Positions 55,135 through 64,000 of a stretch of DNA of 64,000 bases are shown in pieces. Source of the DNA: Niebla homalea (Eukaryota > Ascomycota > Lecanoromycetes > Lecanorales > Ramalinaceae); contig JAHGAU010000041.1 in NCBI GenBank assembly GCA_019925105.1, positions 62,001 to 126,000 on the forward strand, given 5' to 3'. Made by a program: the position numbers and the translations under genes. Each line of letters opens with the position of its first letter. Position 1 is the stretch's first letter. The notes beneath the pieces are model-generated. The model worked only from the letters and a program-made list of their open reading frames with translations, ran no database searches and was not told the DNA's origin.

Positions 55135-57927
55135 TCAACCCCCAATACTCACCTCCAATCCCGCATTCAACCCTTTCCTCACCGCCACCGTCACGCTCCC
55201 ACTTGTCGCATCGTATTTCACATCGCCAGAATCCACCATGTTCCCCTGCACCTTGGCCGTCGTCGTCTGCTGCTGGCCCAGCACGACCACCTCATCAATG
55301 CCGACGTTCCCATTATCATACCCATACGTCCCACTCATGCTGAACGAGCCATCGCGATAGTCGAAGCTGATCTCACTGGTCCCCGCCTGCTGCAGACTGA
55401 CCCCATCATCCAGGTACAAGCTCCCCGAGGCCGTGCCATCGCGCCCGGGTGCCACCAGGACGGAAAACCCTTGGTCCCGCACCGCGGTCGTGGTGTTGGC
55501 GCTCGCGCTCCGCAGCGGGATGATGGTGCCGCCGCGGATGTGCAGCGGGATGGTGGTGAAGTCGATGGAGGTCAGATCGATGGTGGCGCCGCTGCCCTGG
55601 ACGGGCGCGTGGGTGTACCAGTCGTAGAAGATGTCGTCGGGGAGGTAGATGGTCACACCCGTGGCGTCCTCGTCGGTGACGGGGCTGACGAGCACGGCGT
55701 TCCCGTAGAAGAACTGCGTGTAGATGCCATAAGTGCCCGCGTCCTGCGGGTAGAGGAACCAGAGCGGGTTGAGCGTGGGGGTGCCGTCCACCGACTGGGC
55801 GTGCATGGCCGTGTAGATGTAGTCGAGCAGGCGGTAGCGGATGTCGATGGCGGTGCGGGCGGCCACGGCGACGGTGTCGGGCCAGTTGTAGAACTCCTGC
55901 GGGTTCTTCCCGGCCTCGGCGTGGTTCCGGTAGAAGGTGCTGAAGGCCCCCAGCATGGCCCAGCGCGCGCACAGGTTCTCGGTCGTGTTCATGGCGTAGC
56001 CGCACACGTCCGACCCCACCATGTTGATCTGGTAGATGCCCGCAAAGGCGATCTGTTCCGCCATGGAGATGCGGTAGTCGTACCAGGTGGCTGCGTTGTC
56101 CCCCAGCCAGTGTCCGACGTCCCGTCCGGCGCCGGCGAAGGTGGAGCGCGTGATGATCATGGGGCGTAAGGAGGGGCGACGGGAGAGCATCGCTGTGCGG
56201 GAGGCGGATGACATCATTGTGCCGTAGAGGTTGTGGGTGTCGTATTCGGCGTAGGGGGAGGGGCCGGCGTGGATGATGTCCGTGTTGATGGTCTTGTTCG
56301 AGAGGGAGCCGGCCGCGTTGGCGATCTCGTAGGGCGGGGAAATGAGATTGCGGTTGGGGAGGCCGACGGGGGTGACGTCGCGTTTTGTGTTGGATGACGG
56401 TTGGAAGTCTGCTGGGAAACCGGGGAGGGGAATCGGTGAGTTGGGACGGACTGGCGGGGGGGTTGGTGGGTAGCCATTTGCGGCGGCATAGCCTTCTGGG
56501 TCATCGCAGGGGTAGGTGCAGAAATTGGAGGCTTCATTCATGTCAATCCAGAGGGCGTCGATGTCGACACCACTATCGGCGCTGAAGAAGGTGTCAAACT
56601 CGTTGTTCCAGTAGGCTTGCGTGTCCGGGTTGAACCAATCAGGGAAGGCGGTGACGCCCGGCCAGACGACTCCCTGGTAGATGGAGCCGTCGCCGTTCTT
56701 GAGGAAGATGCCCTGAGATTCGCCGTTGTTGAAGGCGTCGTAATCCTGGTAGGCGACGGCCGGGTCGACCATGACGATATAGTGCTGGTCGTGATCGTGC
56801 AGGTATGTGACCAGTTCGCGGACTTTTTCTAGTGGGTAGCGGTCGGGATCGAGGGTGAAGACCTTGCGGGCGTCCATGTAGTCGATATCGGTCCACATTG
56901 TTTCGAGAGGGATGTTGGCGGCGCTGTAGTTGGCCACGACGCCAGCAACTTCGTAGACATCACGGTAGCCGTATCGACATTGGTGGAACCCTGAATAGTG
57001 CTCAGTCAGTGATGGTGAAACACAAGTTGAAAGATCTATGACTGACCTAGACCCCAATATGGCATCATCGCAGGCGTCCCAACGACTTGACTATACTGCT
57101 GAGCAACATCTACCGGTCCAGGACCAGCAAGGAAGTACATATCGAAGATACCCCCGAGAGTATTGTACTCCAGGAACTGACCATTTTCGCCTCTATCAAT
57201 CTTAATATCCATGCCATTCGAGTTGAGAAGGAACACGCCATGAGTCTGACCACCCCGATTTTCAAAGTAGATGGGATGATTGCCATACAGATTCGTCCCC
57301 GGCGGAATCTCATATGCATCCCTCGACCAGAGGGTGCGCACATAGCCCTCAGTCGGTAGCTCAAAGGGATCGGTGTGCTCGCCTAGCCCGTACAGGTGAG
57401 GACTGTCCGGCAACGAGGTCTGCAGGCGCAAATATTGCGACTCAAAGATGAGATTGGCAAAGCTGGTGTTAAAGATAGTCTCTTGATTGCTTTTGCGCTG
57501 GATGGCGAAGTTGAAAGGAGAGGCGTTGTAGGTGAATTGGAGGTCCGAAGCATCTTGGCTGGAGCCGGTCTGACTGGGGCGGGGCACGACTTGTTCGGGC
57601 ACTTGGTAGGCTTGCTGGTCGGAGTCGTAGATGCGGACGTGGAGGCGCGTATCTATAGACGAGATCAGCTCCCGCACGTGTAAAGAGATGCCAGGGACAA
57701 GGCTTGGTGAAGGACGGACCAGTCTGATACTGCACCTCCAATGTCAAAGGGCTAACATCGTAGCCATAGACACTGCAACCAGTGCCGGCCAAGTTCAGGT
57801 CTGCGGTCAGACCACCATCCGTAGTAGCCACATTGCTCGCGGCATATCCCGGACAGTCATCGACAGTCGCGGCGTTGTATTGGCTGGCACAGATGGATAG
57901 TAGGAACAGTGCACGGGGAAGAGCCAT
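55135..57927 (-). CDS. Secreted GH31 alpha-glucosidase
   Basis: Three exons: 57927-57720, 57652-57047 and 56990-55135; 2670 coding nt, 889 aa. A signal peptide starts [22 protein letters not shown]31 blocks are complete: [25 protein letters not shown], the nucleophile block [13 protein letters not shown] (near residue 419), [18 protein letters not shown] with the acid/base Asp (near 561), [18 protein letters not shown] and the C-terminal beta-domain [12 protein letters not shown]. It hydrolyses terminal alpha-glucosyl links in maltose and starch fragments outside the cell. No lesion is seen. Exon 3 is strongly G+C-rich. The upstream region has a TATA-like box, a CCAAT at about 58430 and a CCCCGC string near 58266 that fits a CreA-type site, consistent with carbon regulation. 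Confidence 0.95.
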
Positions 57928-59158
57928 GTTGGAATAAGTGTGACAGACAGGCCTTTGACGAGTTCTGGTTGGCGAGAAGAGTGAGGAAACGGGGCGTCGT
58001 CTTTACTTATATGATTCGTCGTTCACATTTACCAGTGAAACAAACCCATGTGCTCCGCCTCTCGAGCATCATCCTCGTCGACGAACACTTCATTCCCCTC
58101 AAGCCGTCAAAAGTCTTTCGGGCAGACTTGCCGCAGATGCCCGCACCCCAGGCGGCTCTCACATGACGTTGCCTGGCCAGTGTTCAAGAGATCACACTTC
58201 GTCCTTTTGCAGGGAAGTGCCGAGTTCGGGGGCCCAGAGGGTTAACCGTTGAAGGCGTCCACTTCCCCGCATTTACGAAAAATCAATGCTTTTGCACGCT
58301 TGTCGGATGCTCGGGATTGACGAGCCACAAACCCACAGCAAGGCAAACACACTCTGCATTCAGTGACTGCAAGTCATCCTGAGTGGGCATGTGCAAGCGT
58401 GTGCGGGCGTGTGCGGGCGTGTGCGGTTGGGCCAATGGCGGCCGGCCGTTAGTCAGGTGTCATTCGCGGCAGGGAAGTGCGGCGCTGCGGGTACTGGTAC
58501 ATTAGTTGGATGTCGAGGACTTAGAGTTTAGACTCTTCGAGTTGCCTCTTCTGGACTAGTCAATATGATGTGCGCTCGAGCCAAGGCGGTGAGTGGCCAT
58601 GCGGGGTCAAATGACGCTGAATCTCATCAAGCCACTTGCCAAGATGGGAAACGTGTCACGTCAAGGGATAGAGGCAAGGTCACAGTGTCGAACACTTATT
58701 TTGTGGCAAGTTTTGGCTAAAGGTGGCCAGAACGTGTCACGGACTATCACACGCAACCTGGTCCACGGGCTGGTCAGGTTGGAGATGGCCGTCACACGCA
58801 ATCCGCTCGGCAGAGATGGCGGTCACGCGGAGAAAACGGGAGCGAACTGTTCATAAGCAAGATCATCATTGTTGAAGACCAGATCAGCAACAACCAGAGA
58901 TGATCACTCACAGCACTGTACATACAGCCAATCTCGTACATATACAAACCACCTCGTACCCATCTTCCGATAAGGCACGTATTCGTATCCCAATCCACCA
59001 ATGTGGACCACCAAGTGACACATTGCCTCATGACGCCAAGCTGGCAATGTTCAATCGGAGTATTCCAATACATGCACGCAACCGTTGTTAGTACAATCTC
59101 AAAGTGTATATCTCCGACTCCGCAATCTGGCCGCGGTTCTGGCCAACCAGTGGCGACC
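57928..59158. other. Intergenic region upstream of GH31
   Basis: It holds the GH31 promoter. A short G-rich repeat (CGTGTGCGGG, about three units) lies at 58394-58426. No gene is recognised between 58000 and 59158. Confidence 0.4.
58006..58011 (-). promoter_or_regulatory. TATA-like box of the GH31 gene
   Basis: Minus-strand TATAAG lies about 80 bp upstream of the ATG at 57927. Position fits; the sequence is only a near match. Confidence 0.35.
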
Positions 59159-60914
59159 TCAGTCTAGGAGCAAGTCAGTAATCAAGACTCGAGCTGGGGA
59201 AGGGGAGGGGGAAGGGAGTCTTTTGATGGACGGTTGGGTTTGACTTACTGCCAGGATACAATGATGGCTGAGGTTTGCACGTTGGCGATGGAAGTCCCGC
59301 TGCAAAGTTCGCATAGGCATCAGACTGGAGGCTCTCCGGAGTGGATGTCGGCAGACTTCCAGAATAGGCATTGAAATTATAGAAGCCACAAGTGCAGACT
59401 GTATCGATCGACTTCAAGCTTGTGCCGCTCATCACCGTATTCCCATTCCGCGAGAGTGCAAATTTCTGGGTGCCGGCTTTGAAGGGTACTTGAAACGCGT
59501 TCTGCCCTTGCTGAGCTTGGAAGGAGACCGGGTCATTGTCTCCTGATGTCACGGTGACCGTACCGGCCTCCGTCAACAAGGCGACGATAAAGATATTGTC
59601 ATCAAGCAAGTCCCAGCCATTGGGCTTGCCAACGAAGTAGTCATAGTCTGTGGTCGGGCTCGGCTTTTCGCAGTTGTCGGTAGCGGCGCACTCGACGCCC
59701 TTGACTGTTGGGCGATACCAATAGGTGAGGGAATCTGACTTGATGAAGGATGACACGTCTTGGCTGTTCGCCTTCCAGGCGGCCATGTAGGGCTTTGCCA
59801 TGGTGAGGAAGGCGTCATGTGGCCTGATCTACGTCAGCAAGAAGTTGGGGAAATGTGGGGTAGCGCGGATGGAAGGCTTACATGTCATTGACCCACTTGG
59901 AAGCGCCATCATCATTGTGGGGTGAGCTGAGGGGGCCCATGTAGTGCGATTCACCATAGTCATTCCAGGTGAGAAGCTCGATGTACTGCTGTTGAAGATT
60001 GAGCACTTCATTCCATCGATTGTACCACAGCAGTTCATCGCCAAAGACCCAATTTTTGGCGTATGAGACTTCTTGGCCGTAGTGGGTGAAGAACCAGGGA
60101 GACACAGCTGTAAAGGCGGTCAGAGACTTGCGCGATTTTGAGGACCAATGGGATTCAAGGTTCAGTAGACTCACGTGCCATGTAAGGCTTCCCATTCAAT
60201 GCTGCAACATAGGCCTCGTCTCCATCGGACGTGGTGATGTTCGTGTGGCTGTCTGGCGGTGAGGGGCTACCGTTGTTCGGCCAGGCTCTCCAACTGAAAA
60301 GACCGTCGCAGTCTGCTGTGATGTTTTCAGGGACGAAGTTTGGCACGAAAAATGGGTTGACACCAGAGTTCGCCTTAATGGTGCCAATATCCAGGCCGTC
60401 GCCTACAAAAGTAGAGACAAAAGCGCGGTTGTCGACCAGTAGCTGGGCCCCATTTCCTGCATATTGCTTGATCGTGCTACTCATCAGAGCCGCATTGTCG
60501 TTTGACCAATAGGAGCAATCAAAGGAGATGAACACTTTCATGCCGTTATTTCCAGCAGATTGGTATGCATAGCCGAGCTGCGTGAAAGATGCCTGTTCGG
60601 TACCGATGTTCAGCGCAAAGGCGTCAATGCCTGCAGCCTTTGCTGCCTGCATATCTGCATCCCAATCACTGGCTGATCCACGTTCCTCAACGATCCCGAC
60701 CTGTCATTCTCATTTAGCGACGGTCCGAGCATTCGGGAGGAATTGCCCTCATGGGTTAGCTCACCATGAAGTGCGCAAAGATCAAGCGATCAATGATGTC
60801 TCGTGATTCATGGACGGTGTGCGGGCTGGCCATTGCAGAATCGAACAAGCCCATGAAGAGGGGAAGCCCAAGCGCGAAGCGCAGAATTGTGTTCACAATA
60901 GCGCCAGTCATGAT
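59159..60914 (-). CDS. GH71 alpha-1,3-glucanase (mutanase)
   Basis: Five exons: 60914-60765, 60700-60175, 60107-59882, 59823-59249 and 59163-59159; 1482 coding nt, 493 aa. An upstream in-frame ATG at 60938 adds eight residues. A signal peptide-like start (FALGLPLFMGLFDSAMA) precedes RLIFAHFMVGIV. GH71 blocks are GIDAFALNIG, KVFISFDCSYW, RAFVSTFVGDG, SPWFFTHYG and ELLTWNDYGESHYMGP. It cleaves alpha-1,3-glucan, for example in fungal cell walls. No CBM24 binding module is visible. A C-terminal Cys-containing region (TVCTCGFYNFNAYSG) follows the catalytic domain. The last exon supplies only two bases plus the stop codon. All junctions close in frame, so the gene looks functional. Confidence 0.93.
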
Positions 60915-60938
60915 GAAGCTGGTGAAGGTTAGAGCCAA

Positions 60939-63081
60939 GTGATCTCAGGGAAGCACTGGAAAGTGCTGAAGTGCGAAAGGATGGGGCCCCATCTCCGTCA
61001 TCTCTTTGACTTGGGGTCCCCAGACGTTGGGCAGCAGAGCACTCGGAGTATGACAGAGCCCTCAAGGCTGAATTCGATGCAAGTATATAAATTGGGACAA
61101 GGAGAAGAGCACCAACCTTTCTATAGAGGGGATTCGATTCACATAAGCGTGATTAAGCAGATAGATCGTACAACCAATATTGTGGGTGGATGTTGACTTT
61201 CAGACGCGCTGAGGTGGTGGAGACAGCACTTCTTTATATTGACAACAAAGCCAAGCTCTCTGGCCTTACGCCACTTGATTATAGTGGTCAGTGTCAGTAA
61301 TGCCTGGTGACCGTCCCCGCTTCATGGCGGCTTGAGACACCACACGTCACCTTTGCCGAGCCACTGATTTTGATTCATCTCACCTCCTCTTCAGCGGTTC
61401 AACTCGGCATGTCCGTGATCAGTTCTGGCGAAGGTCGAACGGGCCACATGACATGCAAGTGCCTCGTTCGGAAGATAGTGATCGCCTCCTCTTTCGGCCC
61501 GTAACGGGAGTCGACTCAGCAAATGCTGCGTTGTGCCAGTGAAATTGCACGAGACAAGGGCAAAGACAAAGGAAGAGACTGACATGATTACTCGGTGACC
61601 GCCCTGGTCGAGATGCCAGCTCCCGGACAAAGAAACAGGCCATTTTCAGCATAGCGTTTATGGTTGCTTTTGATTCCAACTGGCGGTGAATCATAGAAAT
61701 TGGAAGAATGGGTGCAATGGATGCTCAGACTAGGTCAATGCACGTCATCCATTTGATGAGCGTGGTCATTTTGAATTGTTCTACTTCAAATCGTGTGACG
61801 GAGTGATGCATCAACTGGTCGTTATTGCAATGAGGAGGGGTCCGAATTGAGGAGGAGCTTTACATGAGCGATTGGTCAATCTCGATTGATAAGACCTGGT
61901 TTAGAATGACGGAATAAAGATGGAAGGCAAGTGATGTCGGACAAGCGGCAAATAGCTTCCGTACTGACTGAAAATCGCCTTTGACGAACCTCACCAATTG
62001 TCCGGAAATAGAACAGCTGTGCAGGGTAAGAAGAGCCTCAAGTAAGACAAAGTGGGCCGCTAAACATATTGTCGCACCGCAAAGGCGCATCGTTAAAGGT
62101 CCATTATGCGTGTTGGATCCGAGGAAATTTACGGAATCAGAGACTGCAAATACCTTGGTGACAAAAACGCTGGCTCCCGATGGATTAGTCAGACGTCTCG
62201 TCGGCTAAAAACAAATTGAGCATCATGGCGATGGTGGAGGTCGAGAAGTAGACCCACGGACAACGTCCGATTGAGGTAGGACAAAAGCCCCATCAGATCT
62301 CAGCAGATTGCCTTGCAGACGTTATTTCAGGTATAGTAAGCCATTCGAGACTTTCCTCCTCAATGACACTTCCTTCTTTTGCAGCTTCGATGAAGACATT
62401 CACCAGGCTTTGGAAGGCATCTTTAGAACGTGACGCTGCATCCGAGCCAAACGCAGCTCGAAAAGGTACGGCAATTCCATAGAACCAACAGCTCAGCCAT
62501 GATCAGGGCATCCGGGAGTGGAAGGTTGGTGATGACTATTTCGTCATCGGATTCCAGTGATGCTTGATCCAAGATGGTGAAAAAGGCAACTCCGATCGGA
62601 AAAATGATTTATTAATCATCCGCCATTAGCCGAGGGAAATTTGATATGTCAACTCTTTTGCGTCGAAGTAGCACATCACGCGGCTTTATACAAAAGGGAT
62701 AATTTTGAGCTCGATGAGGCTATGAGCAAGGGACTTACCCCAGATATTGACAGGCCCAAGCATTTCAAGACTCATCTTTCGATCCCCATGTCTGTTCGAA
62801 AACCAGCCTCACACTTCTCAGATTCCAACCGTCAGAATGTATCAATTCGAACTCCATCTCGGGCTAGTAATGATGTTGGAAGATGGCGAAGGCAATCAGC
62901 TAGATTTTGCTAATGACCAATGAAAGAATTGTAATCACCAAATGAAACAAATGGAAAGTTGCTTAGGCATGCCGGTCCGTCGGCAGCCGGCCTTACTCTA
63001 GCCTGTTAGGAAGAAACTCTCTTCTTCTTGCTATGCTGACAACCATCCTTCCGTTCTCACCAGCGGACGGAATATGCAACA
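60939..63081. other. Intergenic stretch
   Basis: Two kilobases with only short open frames. Minus-strand sequence around 62300-62600 has protein-like pieces (DEIVITNLPLPDALIMAELL, SLVNVFIEAAKEGS) in different frames, which may be remnants of a further gene next to the NRPS-like pseudogene; I cannot identify it. Confidence 0.35.
61084..61090 (-). promoter_or_regulatory. TATA-like box of the GH71 gene
   Basis: A TATATAA/TTATATA element lies about 170 bp upstream of the ATG at 60914. Confidence 0.35.
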
Positions 63082-64000
63082 ATGACTCCGAACTACGGCC
63101 GTCGATTAATCCTGCCTCTGATAGCTGGACTCGCCGGTGAAGACCCAGACCGGGTGTATTGCTCACTAGCCAAATCCGCCAACATCCACGACGGTTTTAA
63201 CGACATCACGTACGGGCGATTGGCGAACGCAATCAATCGTGTCGTGGGAAGAGAGTCTTCTTAGGCCTGCCTCCATTCCATGCCGCAGGCATTGCTTATG
63301 CTTTAGCGTTTGCCCTTTACTACGATGTCATCCCAGTCATTGCACCCCCAATCCCACTGACAGCTAAGCTGGTGGACAAGATCCATCAGTATGGTGATGT
63401 CCAAGTCAGCGTGGTTGCGCCATCAATGGTTGAAGACCTTGCGAAAGTACCCGGGTACTTTGAGAGGCCGAGCCAGTTGGATTACATCCAGTTTGGTGGT
63501 GGGCATCTTTCCAGGGAGACTGGTGATAAACCATTGCAAAAAGCCTGCCGTCTTATTCTCTTCGGATCCACTGCGTCACTGCTCTTACCTACCGAGATTG
63601 TAGACCCAGAGGAATGGCAGTATTGTTCCTTTAGCCCATGCCTTGGTGTAGAATTCCGTCACCAGATGGAAGATTTGTATGAGATGGTGATGGTCCGCAA
63701 GCTAGGATTGGAAATGTCACAAGGCATCTTCCAGACTTTTCCAGACTTTTCCAGGCCTTCAAGAGTATTCTCTGAAATCTTTATACTCCGCATCCAACCA
63801 AATCTGGGCTGTGGCGCTATCGCAGGGACCGGACTCATCAAGGGGATATGGCCGATCAATAAGCGAGCAATTGAAGGCTGGCTCATGGAAGAATCGCCAA
63901 GGATTTCGTCCTTTTCACGAGCCCCCAGAAGCCCATGGTAAAACCCAAAAAGAACACGATCATCCGGCAAGCGACAGAAGCACTCTACAGGGCTGAGCTC
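63082..64000 (+). pseudogene. NRPS-like adenylate-forming enzyme, decayed (runs off window)
   Basis: The start (MTPNYGRRLILPLIAGLAGE, then FNDITYGRLANAINR) matches the N-terminus of fungal NRPS-like enzymes with A-T-TE or A-T-R layout. At about 63240-63258 the reading jumps straight to GLPPFHAAGIAYALAFALYY. This skips roughly 170 residues that should include the ATP-binding A3 motif (TSGSTGLPKP type), and the frame changes there. The adenylation core then continues (VQVSVVAPSMVEDLAKVPG, LDYIQFGGGHL, LPTEIVDPEEWQY, GVEFRHQMEDLYEMV). A perfect 10-bp duplication at 63731-63750 shifts the frame again, and the expected HPTKSGLWRYR block appears in yet another frame near 63790-63825. It cannot make an active adenylating enzyme. 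The rest of the gene lies beyond the window. Confidence 0.85.
63731..63750. repeat. 10-bp perfect tandem duplication in the NRPS-like pseudogene
   Basis: CCAGACTTTT occurs twice in a row at 63731-63740 and 63741-63750. The extra copy shifts the adenylation-domain reading frame. Confidence 0.95.

Noticed and set aside
55471..56169. Plus-strand open frame opposite GH31 (232 codons)
   Set aside because: Antisense shadow of the G+C-rich catalytic exon of the alpha-glucosidase.

Overview
This window is nuclear DNA of a filamentous ascomycete (Pezizomycotina). The coding regions carry short introns of about 45-145 nt with GT..AG ends. The protein families are typical of this group: a HET-domain protein, a Zn2Cys6 regulator, a DUF7703-like membrane protein, a DUF7708-like/NTPase protein, a DUF7025-like AAA ATPase, a GH71 glucanase, an AA11-like LPMO, an ascomycete laccase and an NRPS-like adenylating enzyme. 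A plant- or litter-associated Dothideomycete would fit, but that is a guess. There are no rRNA genes, no CRISPR and no convincing tRNA. Genes are spaced 1-3 kb apart and are not in operons.

Layout. 1-563 (-): start of a Cys-rich secreted protein. 3075-5815 (-): eight-exon AAA+ ATPase. 6393-8580 (+): NLR-like protein with a degenerate P-loop. 9613-10311 and 11358-12026 (+): two small secreted 4-Cys proteins. 12426-13583 (-): seven-helix membrane protein. 13.6-17.4 kb: gene-poor stretch holding a 302-bp MITE-like element. 17384-19896 (+): laccase with a frameshift. 21124-23108 (+): type-B carboxylesterase broken by a 32-bp tandem duplication. 24160-25320 (+): AA11-like LPMO. 26368-28029 (+): membrane protein with a Q/P/Y-rich tail. 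30358-31059 (+): third secreted 4-Cys protein. 31301-33145 (-): HET protein. 33781-34960 (-): remnant of an L-amino-acid oxidase. 35.3-41.9 kb (-): two related Ser/Thr-rich mucin-like genes, one clearly decayed. 43858-46203 and 46982-48587 (+): Zn2Cys6 factor followed by an MFS transporter. 52628-53551 (-): fourth 4-Cys protein. 55135-57927 (-): GH31 alpha-glucosidase. 59159-60914 (-): GH71 alpha-1,3-glucanase. 63082 to the right edge (+): NRPS-like pseudogene.

Two themes stand out. First, the region is rich in secreted, surface and carbohydrate-active proteins, and it contains four dispersed members of one small secreted 4-Cys architecture that I cannot assign to a named family. Second, an unusual number of otherwise well-conserved genes carry inactivating lesions. 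These are a 32-bp duplication, a 10-bp duplication, single-base frameshifts, in-frame stops and an internal deletion. They suggest a locus undergoing gene loss, with assembly error as the alternative for the smallest lesions. Exon borders were read by eye from splice consensus, frame and family conservation; where the total coding length is a multiple of three I say so.
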